DNA of 64,000 nucleotides from Streptomyces virginiae (lineage in GTDB: Bacteria > Actinomycetota > Actinomycetes > Streptomycetales > Streptomycetaceae): NCBI RefSeq assembly GCF_000720455.1, contig NZ_JOAK01000006.1, positions 310,001 through 374,000 of the forward strand, read 5' to 3'. The translations under genes and the position numbers were made by a program. Below, one piece after another: positions 53,244 through 61,332 of the stretch. The first letter of the stretch is position 1. The number at the start of each line of letters is the position of its first letter. The notes below the pieces were generated by a model. It was given only the letters and a program-made list of their open reading frames with translations. It made no database searches and was not told the DNA's origin.

Positions 53244-54866
53244 TCAGCAGCGTCGCCGGTCCACCGTGACCGTTCCCTGGGTGGTGCCCACCGTGCGGTC
53301 GTAGCACCCGCCGGGCGCCTGCGACCCGTACAGCCGGTGGCGGGCGGAGGTGGTGGCGACCGCGTGGCGCTGGTCCCGCGGGACGTTCGCGGTGTAGGTG
53401 GCGTCGCCCGTGTACCGGTCGTCGAGGCGGGAGGCGTCGACGGTCCGGCCGCCGCGCAGGGTGACGGTGTCCGCGCGGTCGCCGAGGGAGAGGACCGTGC
53501 GCAGGCGGTCGCCGGCGCCGAGGGTGGTCTCGCCGTCCATCGTGTAGGTGCGGTCGGTCCGGGTGGTCGTCGGCCCGTGGGTCACGCTCTCCTCGTCGGT
53601 CCAGGTCGCGGTGAGCGCGTCGAGGTTCTCGCCCTCGGTCCAGCGGTGGGCGGAGGTGTGGTGCACGGAGCGGGTGACGGTGGTGTCCACCCGCCCGCGG
53701 GAGGTGTTCAGGTACCCGGCGACGGTCAGGCGGTGCGCGCCCTCGGTGTCCACCCGGTGCTGTCCGCCGGGGCCGGCGGGCGTCCAGCGGGAGTGGCCCG
53801 ACGGGGCGCCCTCCTCGTGCCGGGTGAGGGCGCCGGTGACGACCTGGCGCGCCTGGTCCTGCCACAGCAGCAGGTTGGTGGGGGTGCTCCAGCCGCTCTG
53901 TCCGGCGGGCAGTCCGGCGACGGTCACCTCGATGCGGTGCGGGCGGCCGTCGTTGAGGAGGGCGGCGTAGGGGGTGAGGTCGTAGCGGATCGGCTGGACG
54001 TCGAAGGCGCGCGGGCCGGGGGTGACGTACCAGAGGAACGGGTTGGACCAGCCGCCGGTCCAGACGGTGGGGAAGGGTGCGGCGATGCCGGCGAGCCGCC
54101 CGTCGACGGAGACGCGGACCTCGCGGTGGGGGCCGCCGTCCGCCGTGCAGGAGTACGGGGCTCCGGCGGGGGTGGTCATGTACCAGTACTCCTCGCAGCC
54201 GCCGCCGGAGCCGGTGGCGTACACCTCGGCCAGCAGCCGTTCGGTGTTGCGGGGGGTGGTGATCACCGGGGTGGTGAGGGGCAGCACGCGGTCGGGGGTG
54301 TCGGGTGCCCGGGTGCGTCCCTCGGCCGCGTAGAAGGTCAGGGTCACCTTGACGTCGATGACGCCGGTGTAGGTGTCGTCGACGACGTTGCCGATGAGCA
54401 TCTCGACGGGCTGCGGGCGGGTGAGGGTGTCGCGGTAGCGGGTGACGTCCTTCTCGACGGACCAGGTGATGCCGTCGGGCGAGGGCTGGGGCGTGGAGGT
54501 GCGCAGGATCTCCACACCGCCCAGGGAGAGGTGGCCCAGCCGGTCGTACTGGCGGCCCTTGACCTTGCCATCGAGGCGGAGCACCACCGCCGCCCAGTCG
54601 GCCGCGCCGCAGCCGGCGGGTGGCGCGTAGTCGCCGCGGTAGGGGGTGAAGTCGCGGAACTGCGCCTCGGCGAGGGTCACCCGGCAGGACCGGGTCGAGG
54701 GGCGCGCGACGGGCGGCGCGGCGGTGAGGGGGTCGTGCCAGTCGGTGCCGAACTCGGCGGGCGGCGGGTCCGTCCGGGGCAGGCCGTGCGCGGGTCCCGC
54801 GGCGGCCAGGGTGCCGGCGGCCAGCGCGATCGCGCCGAGCAGGCCCGTGATCCTGTGTCGTCTCAT
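53244..54866 (-). CDS. Secreted peptide-N4-asparagine amidase A-like protein
   Basis: A 540-residue exported protein of the PNGase A family, which removes N-linked glycans from glycoproteins. ATG at 54866 overlaps the stop of a small repeat ORF (ATGA) and has no ribosome site of its own, so translation is probably coupled. Signal peptide residues 1-29. The family core is visible in CRVTLAEAQFRDFTPYRGDY, CGAADWAAVVLRLDGKVKGRQYDRLGHLSLGGVEILRTSTPQPSPDGITWSVEKDVTRY, VIDVKVTLTFY and NPFLWYVTPGPRAFDVQPIRYDLTPYAALLNDGRPHRIEVTVAGLP. It probably acts on glycoproteins from decaying organisms. Confidence 0.88.
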   Translation of the reverse strand: MRRHRITGLLGAIALAAGTLAAAGPAHGLPRTDPPPAEFGTDWHDPLTAAPPVARPSTRSCRVTLAEAQFRDFTPYRGDYAPPAGCGAADWAAVVLRLDGKVKGRQYDRLGHLSLGGVEILRTSTPQPSPDGITWSVEKDVTRYRDTLTRPQPVEMLIGNVVDDTYTGVIDVKVTLTFYAAEGRTRAPDTPDRVLPLTTPVITTPRNTERLLAEVYATGSGGGCEEYWYMTTPAGAPYSCTADGGPHREVRVSVDGRLAGIAAPFPTVWTGGWSNPFLWYVTPGPRAFDVQPIRYDLTPYAALLNDGRPHRIEVTVAGLPAGQSGWSTPTNLLLWQDQARQVVTGALTRHEEGAPSGHSRWTPAGPGGQHRVDTEGAHRLTVAGYLNTSRGRVDTTVTRSVHHTSAHRWTEGENLDALTATWTDEESVTHGPTTTRTDRTYTMDGETTLGAGDRLRTVLSLGDRADTVTLRGGRTVDASRLDDRYTGDATYTANVPRDQRHAVATTSARHRLYGSQAPGGCYDRTVGTTQGTVTVDRRRC

Positions 54867-55057
54867 GGACCGGCAGTGAAACCCGGCGCGCCGGGCGGCT
54901 GCCAGGGCCGGCGGGCCGGCCCTGGCCGGTTCTCGTCGCCGGCCGGGCGGGAGTTCCCGCCGTCGGCCGTCCGGGAGTTGGCGTGGGTGGCCGTCCGGGA
55001 GTTGGCGTGGGTGGCCGGGCGCGAGTTGGCGTGCGCGGCCGGGCGGGAGCCCTCCAC
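54863..55057 (-). CDS. Possible small ORF of 24-bp repeats between rraA and the PNGase A gene
   Basis: A 64-codon frame with GTG at 55057, one base after the rraA stop, and a stop that overlaps the PNGase A start as ATGA. Its peptide is built from 8-residue repeats (ANSRPATH, ANSRTATH, ANSRTADG) and then a Pro/Arg/Gly tail. Both junctions look like a normal translationally coupled operon, which is the main reason to believe in it. The repeat itself could also simply keep any frame open, because 24 is a multiple of three. A hairpin (54901-54926) lies within it. I know no family for the peptide. Confidence 0.4.
   Translation of the reverse strand: MEGSRPAAHANSRPATHANSRTATHANSRTADGGNSRPAGDENRPGPARRPWQPPGAPGFTAGP
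54901..54926. promoter_or_regulatory. Strong inverted repeat inside the small ORF
   Basis: GCCAGGGCCGGC (54901-54912) is complementary to 54915-54926. It may be a terminator or attenuator between rraA and the PNGase A gene. Confidence 0.5.
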
Positions 55058-55064
55058 GTCAGCC
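54945..55064 (-). repeat. 24-bp minisatellite, five copies
   Basis: Consecutive units begin at 54945, 54969, 54993, 55017 and 55041. The second and third are identical; the first, fourth and fifth are diverged. On the minus strand each unit encodes a version of (A/G)NSR(P/T)A. The fifth unit contains the rraA stop codon and the GTG of the small ORF, so the array has grown out of the rraA 3' end. Confidence 0.9.
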
Positions 55065-55538
55065 GCGCAGGACGACCACGCCGTCGTCGTCGGCGTGGAC
55101 GGTGTCCCCGGCGCGGAAGGTGACGTCGCCGATGGTGACGGGCTCGTCCACGGCGCCGGCGCCGGTCTTGCCGCTCTTGCGCGGGACGGTGCCCAGGGCC
55201 TTCACGCCGAGGTCGAGGCCGCCGAGGGCGACGCTGTCGCGGACCGAGCCGTTGATGATCAGGCCGGCCCAGCCGTTGCGTTCGGCCGCGCCGGCGATGA
55301 GGTCGCCGACCAGGGCGGTGCGCGGGGAGCCGCCGCCGTCCACGACGAGGACGGCGCCCTCGCCCGGCGTGTGGAGGAGTTCGCGCAGGAGGGCGTTGTC
55401 CTCGTGGCAGCGGACGGTCCGCACCGGGCCGGCGAAGAGCCGGCGGCCGCCGAACTGGCGGAAGCCGGTGGTGCAGATGTCGAGGGCTTCGCCGTGCCCG
55501 TCGTACAGGTCGGCCGTGGGGACGGGGGTGATGCTCAT
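55059..55538 (-). CDS. rraA: RraA-family protein
   Basis: A 159-residue protein with the RraA fold (MSITPVPTADLYDGHGEALDICTTGFRQFGGRRLFAGPVRTVRCHED). The family signature GAVLVVDGGGSPRTALVGDLIAGAAERNGWAGLIINGSVRDS includes the conserved Arg/Asp of GSVRD. Members either bind RNase E and reduce RNA decay, or are aldolases for 4-hydroxy-4-methyl-2-oxoglutarate. Since the full aldolase/RraA motif G-x20-R-D-x-D is not fully decisive here, the biochemical role is uncertain. ATG at 55538. It heads a cluster with the repeat ORF and PNGase A. Confidence 0.85.
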   Translation of the reverse strand: MSITPVPTADLYDGHGEALDICTTGFRQFGGRRLFAGPVRTVRCHEDNALLRELLHTPGEGAVLVVDGGGSPRTALVGDLIAGAAERNGWAGLIINGSVRDSVALGGLDLGVKALGTVPRKSGKTGAGAVDEPVTIGDVTFRAGDTVHADDDGVVVLRG

Positions 55539-55731
55539 CTCGGTGCCGGTTCCTCGCTGCTCGTTCTCGTGACTTCGCGTGGTGCGGCCAGGGTAGTGGG
55601 CCCCGTTCCGGCGGCGGCGGGGTGCGTGCGGCCGGAACGACAACGGCCGGAACCCGATGGGCCCGGCCGTGAGCCGCAGGGGGACACGATGAGGGGAAAC
55701 GTTTCCGTACAACGTCGGGCGGCCGCCCGGA

Positions 55732-56664
55732 TCAGACCGGCACCCGACCCCGTGGCACGGCCAGTTCGGCCGCGCCGGCCGGCACCAGGGCCGCCGGTGC
55801 TCCCGCCGGGGCTCCCGCCGGGGCAGCCGGGGCGCCCGTCGGAGCGGCCGGCGCCCGGGTCAGCAGCACCACGCCGCGCGCCGCCACGAGCGCTCCGGCC
55901 GCCGCCAGCAGCAGGCCCACCGCCCCGCCCTGGAGACGTTCGCCGAGCAGGACCGCGCCGATGGCGGCCGCGGCGAGGGGGTTGGCCAGGTTCACCACGG
56001 CGAGCGGGGCGCCGAGGCCGCCGCCCCGGTAGGCCCGCTGCGAAAGGAGCATCCCGCCGACCGCGAACACGACGACGAGCAGGGCCACGGCGACGACCCG
56101 GACGCTGAAGAGGGAGCCTCCTCGGCCGCCGGCGACGGCCACGGTCTGGGTCAGCGCGGAGGCCACAGCGGACGCCAGTCCGGAGGCGGTGGCGTGCCGC
56201 AGCCCCGAGCCCGGGTCCTTCGCCGCGGTCAGGGCCAGGATCACGGCGACGGTGGCTCCGGACACCGCCGACGCCTCCACCAGCGTGAGGGTGTCGTCGG
56301 GGGCCGGCCCGGAGGCCGGGAGCAGCAGCAGGCCGAGGCCGGCGACGGTGGCGAGCGTGCCGCGCCATTCGGTGGCCGCCACCCGGCGACCGGCCCGGCG
56401 CGCACCCATCGGGACGGCGGCCACCAGGGTGAGCGCGCCGAGCGGCTGCACCAGCGTGAGGGGCCCGTAGCGCAGGGCCGCGGCGTGCAGCAGGGCGGCG
56501 GCCGTGTTCAGTCCGGCCGACCACCACCAGACGCCGGAGCCCAGCAGCGCCCCGGCGCTGCGCGCGACCCCGGCGCGGGCGAGCCGCTCCTGGGCGACGG
56601 CTCCGGCCGCGTAGGCCACGGCCGAGGCGAGGCAGAGCCCGACGGCGAGGGCGGTGTCGTTCAC
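55732..56664 (-). CDS. DMT-superfamily membrane transporter (EamA-like)
   Basis: A 310-residue membrane protein with about nine to ten hydrophobic helices. GTG at 56664 overlaps the PAP2 stop (GTGA). The sequence has the two-fold repeat of drug/metabolite transporters: VNDTALAVGLCLASAVAYAAGAVAQERLAR with TLVQPLGALTLVAAVPMGA, then GGLGAPLAVVNLANPLAAAAIGAVLLGERLQGG in the second half. The C-terminus is an Ala/Pro/Gly tail with APAGAPAG-type repeats. Co-expression with the PAP2 phosphatase and TetR control suggest a role in export of a lipid or amphiphile, but this is inference. Confidence 0.85.
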   Translation of the reverse strand: MNDTALAVGLCLASAVAYAAGAVAQERLARAGVARSAGALLGSGVWWWSAGLNTAAALLHAAALRYGPLTLVQPLGALTLVAAVPMGARRAGRRVAATEWRGTLATVAGLGLLLLPASGPAPDDTLTLVEASAVSGATVAVILALTAAKDPGSGLRHATASGLASAVASALTQTVAVAGGRGGSLFSVRVVAVALLVVVFAVGGMLLSQRAYRGGGLGAPLAVVNLANPLAAAAIGAVLLGERLQGGAVGLLLAAAGALVAARGVVLLTRAPAAPTGAPAAPAGAPAGAPAALVPAGAAELAVPRGRVPV

Positions 56665-57563
56665 TTTCCCGCTCCCACGGTTTCGGCGGCGCTCTCGCGG
56701 TGCGGCAGTGCGTGTACGGCGTCCCGCGCCCCGGTGTCGGCATCCGCCGCGGGGCCGGCCGCGGTCGGCGCGTCCACGCCGGCGGCGGCGCCGGTGTCCG
56801 CCGGGTCGGTGTCCGGGGCGCCCGCGCGCGGCCGCGGGACCAGCAGCAGGGCGATCCCGAGCAGGACGGCTGCGACGATCGCGTCGAGCCAGTAGTGGTT
56901 GGCCGTGCCGACTATCACGAGCAGGGTCACCAGCGGGTGCAGCAGCCACAGCAGGCTCCACCGCGACCGCTTCCCGCCCCGGGTCGCGGCGATCACACCG
57001 ATCGCGAGCATCAGGGCCCAGCCGAAGTGCAGGGAGGGCATCGCGGCGAACTGGTTGGCCAGCGTGTCGGCGTCCGGAGCGGCCCGGTAGACGGTGGGCC
57101 CGTAGACCTGTCCGGTGTCGATGAGCCGGGCGGCGGGGAGCATCCGCGGGGGCGCGAGGGGGTAGGCGAGGTGCAGGACGAGCGCGGCTGCGGTGAGCAC
57201 GGCGAGCACCCGGCGGGTCCACAGGTAGTGCGCGGGGCGCCGGACGTAGAGCCAGATCAGGAAGAGCGCGGTGGCGGGGAAGTGGACGGCCGCGTAGTAG
57301 GTGTTCGCGGTGGTCACGAGGGCGTCGCCGTGCAGCAGCAGCCGCTGCACGGCGCCCTCGCCGGGCAGGCGCAGGGCGCGCTCGGCGTCCCAGATCCAGT
57401 CGGCGTTGCGGAAGGCCTCGCCGGTGCGGTCGGTCGAGAGCAGCCGGCCGGCCTTGTAGACGGTGAAGAAGCCCGCGACGAGCAGAAGCTCGCGTATGAG
57501 GCGTCGGCGAGCGGCTCTCGGTCCGGCTGCCGGCGCCCCGGCAGGCGTGGTGTGGGCGGTCAT
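56661..57563 (-). CDS. PAP2-family membrane phosphatase
   Basis: A 300-residue integral membrane phosphatase. ATG at 57563. Motif C2 is AMPSLHFGWALML (PSLH) and C3 is VGTANHYWLDAIVAAVLL (H-x3-D), spaced as in PAP2/IPC-synthase-like enzymes with the N-terminal LYPLAPPRMLP (Aur1-like) segment. Six or so helices are visible. The C-terminal 50 residues are polar and disordered. Its closest relatives look like the Aur1/inositol phosphoceramide-like branch, which transfers or removes phosphate on lipids such as phosphatidylinositol-based mannosides. It is the first gene of a two-gene operon facing a TetR gene. Confidence 0.9.
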   Translation of the reverse strand: MTAHTTPAGAPAAGPRAARRRLIRELLLVAGFFTVYKAGRLLSTDRTGEAFRNADWIWDAERALRLPGEGAVQRLLLHGDALVTTANTYYAAVHFPATALFLIWLYVRRPAHYLWTRRVLAVLTAAALVLHLAYPLAPPRMLPAARLIDTGQVYGPTVYRAAPDADTLANQFAAMPSLHFGWALMLAIGVIAATRGGKRSRWSLLWLLHPLVTLLVIVGTANHYWLDAIVAAVLLGIALLLVPRPRAGAPDTDPADTGAAAGVDAPTAAGPAADADTGARDAVHALPHRESAAETVGAGK

Positions 57564-57606
57564 CCCCCGGTCTCTCTTCCTGTTGCGCGCACAGCGACAC
57601 GCCAGT

Positions 57607-57648
57607 GTATCGATACATTGGCGTATCGATACGCTGGTGTACCGATAC
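57607..57648. promoter_or_regulatory. Three operator palindromes at a 16-bp period
   Basis: GTATCGATAC (57607-57616), GTATCGATAC (57623-57632) and GTACCGATAC (57639-57648) have starts exactly 16 bases apart, about 1.5 helical turns. TACACT hexamers flank the array on both sides (minus strand at 57605-57610, plus strand at 57662-57667) and could be -10 elements of the two divergent promoters. Confidence 0.85.
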
Positions 57649-57714
57649 GGTCGCGTTCCCGTACACTTCGAAGCGGAACCCGCAGTCGAGGCGCCCCGAG
57701 GAGAGCCGCAACCC

Positions 57715-58347
57715 ATGACGTCGACGCCGATCCCCGCGCGCCGCTCCAAGATCACCCCGGAGCGGGAGCAGGAGTTCTACGACGCCGTCCTGGAACAGCT
57801 GCGCGAGCACGGCTACGAGGCCCTGACGATGGAGGGCATCGCCGCCCGGGCCAGCTGTGGCAAGTCCACGCTCTACCGGCAGTGGAAGACCAAGCCCCAG
57901 CTGGTCGCCGCCGCCCTGCGCTCCGGCCGGCGGGGCACCCTCGCCGCGGTGGACACCGGGACCCTGGCGGGCGACCTGCGCGAGGCGGCCCGGATCGCGG
58001 CCGGCACCTCCGGCCGGGACACCCGGCTGACGCAGGCCCTCGGCCACGCCGTGCTCAGTGACGAGGCGCTCCAGGCCGCCCTGCGCGAGGCCCTGGTCGA
58101 ACCCGAACTGGCCGCCTTCGACGTGATGGTGGGACGGGCCGTGGAGCGCGGCGAGATCGCCGCGGACCATCCCGCCGTGGAATTCCTGCCGGCCCAGCTG
58201 ATGGGCGTGCTGCGCATCCGGCCGGTGCTGGAGGGACGGTACGCCGACGCCGACTACCTGGTCCGGTTCGTGGAGGCGGTCATGCTCCCGGCCCTGGGTC
58301 TCGCGCCCGGCCGCCCCACCCGGCCGGCGGCCGGCCAGGCCCCCTGA
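57715..58347 (+). CDS. TetR family transcriptional regulator
   Basis: A 210-residue repressor. I chose ATG at 57715. The N-terminal HTH is KITPEREQEFYDAVLEQLREHGYEALTMEGIAARASCGKSTLYRQWKTKPQLVAAALRS (residues about 12-70), and the C-terminal ligand domain is helical with the LMGVLRIRPVLEGRYADADYLVRFVEAVMLPAL end typical of the TetR_C_16-like group. It is divergent from the PAP2-DMT operon across three palindromes, its probable operators. The ligand is likely a substrate of the transporter or a membrane stress lipid. Confidence 0.92.
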   Translation: MTSTPIPARRSKITPEREQEFYDAVLEQLREHGYEALTMEGIAARASCGKSTLYRQWKTKPQLVAAALRSGRRGTLAAVDTGTLAGDLREAARIAAGTSGRDTRLTQALGHAVLSDEALQAALREALVEPELAAFDVMVGRAVERGEIAADHPAVEFLPAQLMGVLRIRPVLEGRYADADYLVRFVEAVMLPALGLAPGRPTRPAAGQAP

Positions 58348-58430
58348 ACCGGCGGGCCGTCGTCCCGGTGACCGGACGGCGTCCCGCCCGCGCTGCCTCG
58401 TGGGGACGGCGGCAGCGCGCCACCCGGACC

Positions 58431-58464
58431 GGGCGGCGGCCACTCACCCGAGTGGCCGCCGCCC
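58431..58464. terminator. Bidirectional terminator
   Basis: GGGCGGCGGCCACTC (58431-58445) and GAGTGGCCGCCGCCC (58450-58464) are perfectly complementary. They lie between the converging TetR and TerD genes. Confidence 0.8.
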
Positions 58465-58498
58465 GCTCTGAGCGGCTCGGCGACGATCTCCGCCGCAT

Positions 58499-59050
58499 TC
58501 AGCGGACCCCGCCCATGGCCCGGGTGAATTCCTCCGGGCCGGTGTCGAAGCCCGCCAGCCGTACGCCGAACGACCAGGCGCCCGAGGCGTCCCGGGTGAA
58601 CTCGGCGACGGTGGCGGCGGTTGCGGCGGGCACGCCCGCGAAATCGCCCTGGGCGAGGTCGGTGTGCCCCTCCCGGATCCGGAAGCCCGTGCCGGCGACA
58701 TCGGCGAAGGTCTTCACGCCGCCTTCGCCACCGCCCGCTCCGGCGCCGGTGTCCTGGATGACCACTCCGATCACCACACGGCCCAGCTCCGGGGCCATCC
58801 TGTGCAGTTCGAGCGTCATGACCTCGTCGAAGCCGAAGCCCTGGCCGGTGTGGCTGTCCCGGTTGAGGTTGATGGTCCCGTCCGGCGACCGGCTGCCGAA
58901 GTGCACGAGCTGGACGGGGGTCCCGTGCGGATCGGCGGCCGCGTACACGGCCGCGACGATGTCGAGGTCGTTCGCGGGAGTGCCGGCCGGGCTGGGGTCC
59001 CACCGCAGCGCGACCTCCACCTTCGCCAGTCCCTTGCGTACACCGGTCAC
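58499..59050 (-). CDS. terD: TerD family protein
   Basis: A 183-residue calcium-binding domain protein of the tellurite-resistance/phage-inhibition family. GTG at 59050 is preceded by GGGGGAG. Family features: LAKVEVALRWDPSPAG, DLDIVAAVY, VHFGSRSPDGTINLNRDSHTGQG (the acidic Ca2+ loop), GFDEVMTLELHRMAPELGRVVIGVVIQ, and GVKTFADVAGTGFRI and EFTRDASGAWSFGVRLAGFD. Streptomyces carry several TerD-like genes, some of which affect differentiation. A large protein gene lies 125 bases upstream on the same strand. Confidence 0.93.
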   Translation of the reverse strand: MTGVRKGLAKVEVALRWDPSPAGTPANDLDIVAAVYAAADPHGTPVQLVHFGSRSPDGTINLNRDSHTGQGFGFDEVMTLELHRMAPELGRVVIGVVIQDTGAGAGGGEGGVKTFADVAGTGFRIREGHTDLAQGDFAGVPAATAATVAEFTRDASGAWSFGVRLAGFDTGPEEFTRAMGGVR

Positions 59051-59175
59051 CGAACTCCCCCTTCGTTTGCGGGTACTGCCCGCCCATGATCCCACGGGCG
59101 CCCCTTCGCGGCCCGAACGGCCGTACGTTCCCGGCCAGTCGGGCCGATCCGGTCGTGCCGTCGGCGCCCCCGCGG

Positions 59176-60291
59176 CTACCAGTCGCCGTCCTGTACGGGT
59201 TTGCCCGGCCTCGGGGCGTTCCCGAGCGGCTTGACCTGGCCGGGGGCGGGCTCCGCCCACGGGGCGTGGTCGTCGCCGAGCCACTCCCCCACCGGCTTGA
59301 CCCCGCTCAGGGCGTCGGTCGGCGCCAGGTCGGTGGCCGATTCGTCGTAGTAGTCGAACCAGGGCAGCCCCGCCTTGGTGTAGGCGGCCCGGTCGACCGG
59401 CGAGGGCGGCGCCTCCTCCCCGGTGATCGCGCGCCATGCGGGCGGGGGCACCAGGTGCACGAAGACCCGCGCGGCCGGCTCCTCGGCCCAGTCGGAGAGC
59501 GGGCGATCGTCCCGGTAGACCTCCTGCTGCATGCTGCCGCCGACGCCGAGCCCCATCGCGGGGGCGGCGGGCGGACCCGACCTGCCGCCGGGAGCCGCCG
59601 AACGGGGCGCCGGAGCCCCCGTCGGCGCGGGCGGGGCCATCATCGGCGCGGGGACCGGGCCGCCGAAGCCCGCGCCCGCGGGGGCCTGCGCGGGCGGAGC
59701 TCCGTAGAGCCCCTCGCCCCCGGACGGCGGGGGCGGGGCCAGTCGCGCCCGCTCGGCCCGGTGCCACTGCGCGAGCGCCTCGCGGCCCAGCTCGAACGCC
59801 TGGAGCTGCACGCCGCCGGTGGTCTCCTCACCGGTGACCTGCCCCTCGACCGTCGCGCCGAGCCCCAGGGGCACGGCGACGAACTGGCGCACGGTCCCGT
59901 CCCCGGAGTTGATGCCGTCCAGCCAGGGCTGCCGGGGCAGCACCACGTAGTTCTGCGGGGTGCGCGCCAGCCTGCCGCTCCAGCGCTCGCCGGAGACGGC
60001 GCACACCTTGCCGACGCCGACCTGGAGGGCGGCGGGGGTCCGGGTGCCGCCGAAGCTCAGCCACATCGCCTCGCGCAGGTAGACGGGCAGCATCACGCCG
60101 CCCTTGGCCAGCCATTCCGGCGGGACCGTGTCGGGGTGGTCCTCGACCCGGCGCAGCGGGAATTCCCCCAGCCCCGGCGGCAGCGCGTGCGTTCCGGATT
60201 CGGGCAGGCGCAGGGTCCGTATGAACCGGATCTGCACCCCTTCTCCCAAAACCAATGCATTCCCGTCGACCCGTACCGAACCTGTTCCCAC
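59176..60291 (-). CDS. Large soluble protein of unknown function next to terD
   Basis: A 371-residue protein. I chose GTG at 60291, after AGGAGAAAGGGGCGG; the frame extends to a TTG at 60363. The N-terminal half is ordered (GVQIRFIRTLRLPESG, EHLAKGGVMLPVYLREAMWLSFGG-like segment, GEETTGGVQLQAFELGREALAQWHRAERARL). Residues about 210-275 are a Pro/Ala/Gly-rich disordered stretch with repeats such as APAPMMAPPAP. The C-terminal part has MQQEVYRDDRPLSDWAEEPAARVFVHLVPPPAWRAITGEEAPPSPV and ends KPLGNAPRPGKPVQDGDW. I recognise it only as a type of protein encoded beside Streptomyces TerD genes; the function is unknown. Confidence 0.75.
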   Translation of the reverse strand: MGTGSVRVDGNALVLGEGVQIRFIRTLRLPESGTHALPPGLGEFPLRRVEDHPDTVPPEWLAKGGVMLPVYLREAMWLSFGGTRTPAALQVGVGKVCAVSGERWSGRLARTPQNYVVLPRQPWLDGINSGDGTVRQFVAVPLGLGATVEGQVTGEETTGGVQLQAFELGREALAQWHRAERARLAPPPPSGGEGLYGAPPAQAPAGAGFGGPVPAPMMAPPAPTGAPAPRSAAPGGRSGPPAAPAMGLGVGGSMQQEVYRDDRPLSDWAEEPAARVFVHLVPPPAWRAITGEEAPPSPVDRAAYTKAGLPWFDYYDESATDLAPTDALSGVKPVGEWLGDDHAPWAEPAPGQVKPLGNAPRPGKPVQDGDW

Positions 60292-60508
60292 ACCCGCCCC
60301 TTTCTCCTGGTGAGACCCGGTTTTACCGAAGAAATTACGGTCGAGCCGGATCGTTATCCTCAAGTTTCGCTCAAATGTAGTGACGCTAAGGCCGCCCTCT
60401 TCCTAGCTTCCTCGTACACATGTCTCGACGTGTCGTACGTCCCCGCGGTTCCACACGCCCGGCGATCCCGGTGACGCGTACCGCGTTCCCCCAGGAAAGA
60501 GTGCAAGC

Positions 60509-61321
60509 ATGAAGGTTCCCCAGGCCGGCGCGGTCGCCGCAGTGATCGCCCTCGCCCTGACCGCCTCCGGGTGCGGTGGCGGAGAAGAGGACCAGGGGAC
60601 CCTGTCCATCGGCATCAAGTTCGACCAGCCCGGCATCGGCATGCGGGAGACCGGCGGTACCTTCACCGGTTTCGACGTGGACGTCGCCACTTACGTGGCC
60701 AAGGAACTCGGCTACAAGCCGGACCAGATCGAGTTCAAGCAGGTCCTCAGCAACGACCGCGAGCTGCTGCTCCAGTACAACGAGGTCGAATTCGTCGTCG
60801 CGAGCTACTCGATCAACGAGAAGCGCAAGGAGAAGGTCGACTTCGCGGGCCCGTACTTCGTGGCCCACCAGGACCTGCTGACCCGCGCCGAGGACACCTC
60901 CATCACCAAGGCCGAGGACCTCAACTCCAAGACGATGTGCTCGGTGACGGGTTCCACCTCCGCCGAGAACCTCAAGAAGAACCTCGCCCCCAAGGCCGCC
61001 CTGCTGGAGCTCGGCGGCTACTCGGACTGCGTCGTCGCCCTGCAGGAGGGCCGCGTCGACGCGATGACCACGGACAACTCGATCCTGGCCGGGTACGCCG
61101 CCCGCAAGGGCAACGAGGGCAAGTTCAAGCTGACGGGCCAGAACCTCAGCAACGAGAACTACGGCATCGGGGTCAAGAAGGGCGAGAAGGAACTCCAGCG
61201 CAAGATCAACGACGCGCTGAAGAAGATGGTCCAGGACGGGTCCTGGGAAGCGGCCGTGAAGAAGAACTTCGGCTCGAACTACAAGTACGAGCCGGCTCCG
61301 GCGATCACCACGGGCAGCTGA
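60509..61321 (+). CDS. Glutamate-type ABC transporter substrate-binding lipoprotein
   Basis: A 270-residue extracytoplasmic solute-binding protein. ATG at 60509 follows CAGGAAAG. The lipobox TASGC gives a lipidated Cys near residue 22. The SBP_bac_3 domain is seen from TLSIGIKFDQPGIGMRETGGTFTGFDVDVATYVAKELGY to VASYSINEKRKEKVDFAGPYFVAHQDLLTR, with STSAENLKK and GYSDCVVALQEGRVDAMTTDNSILAGYA. It resembles GluB proteins. No permease or ATPase gene is adjacent on either side, so it is an orphan or uses a transporter elsewhere. Confidence 0.92.
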   Translation: MKVPQAGAVAAVIALALTASGCGGGEEDQGTLSIGIKFDQPGIGMRETGGTFTGFDVDVATYVAKELGYKPDQIEFKQVLSNDRELLLQYNEVEFVVASYSINEKRKEKVDFAGPYFVAHQDLLTRAEDTSITKAEDLNSKTMCSVTGSTSAENLKKNLAPKAALLELGGYSDCVVALQEGRVDAMTTDNSILAGYAARKGNEGKFKLTGQNLSNENYGIGVKKGEKELQRKINDALKKMVQDGSWEAAVKKNFGSNYKYEPAPAITTGS

Positions 61322-61332
61322 CGCCCGTCGTA

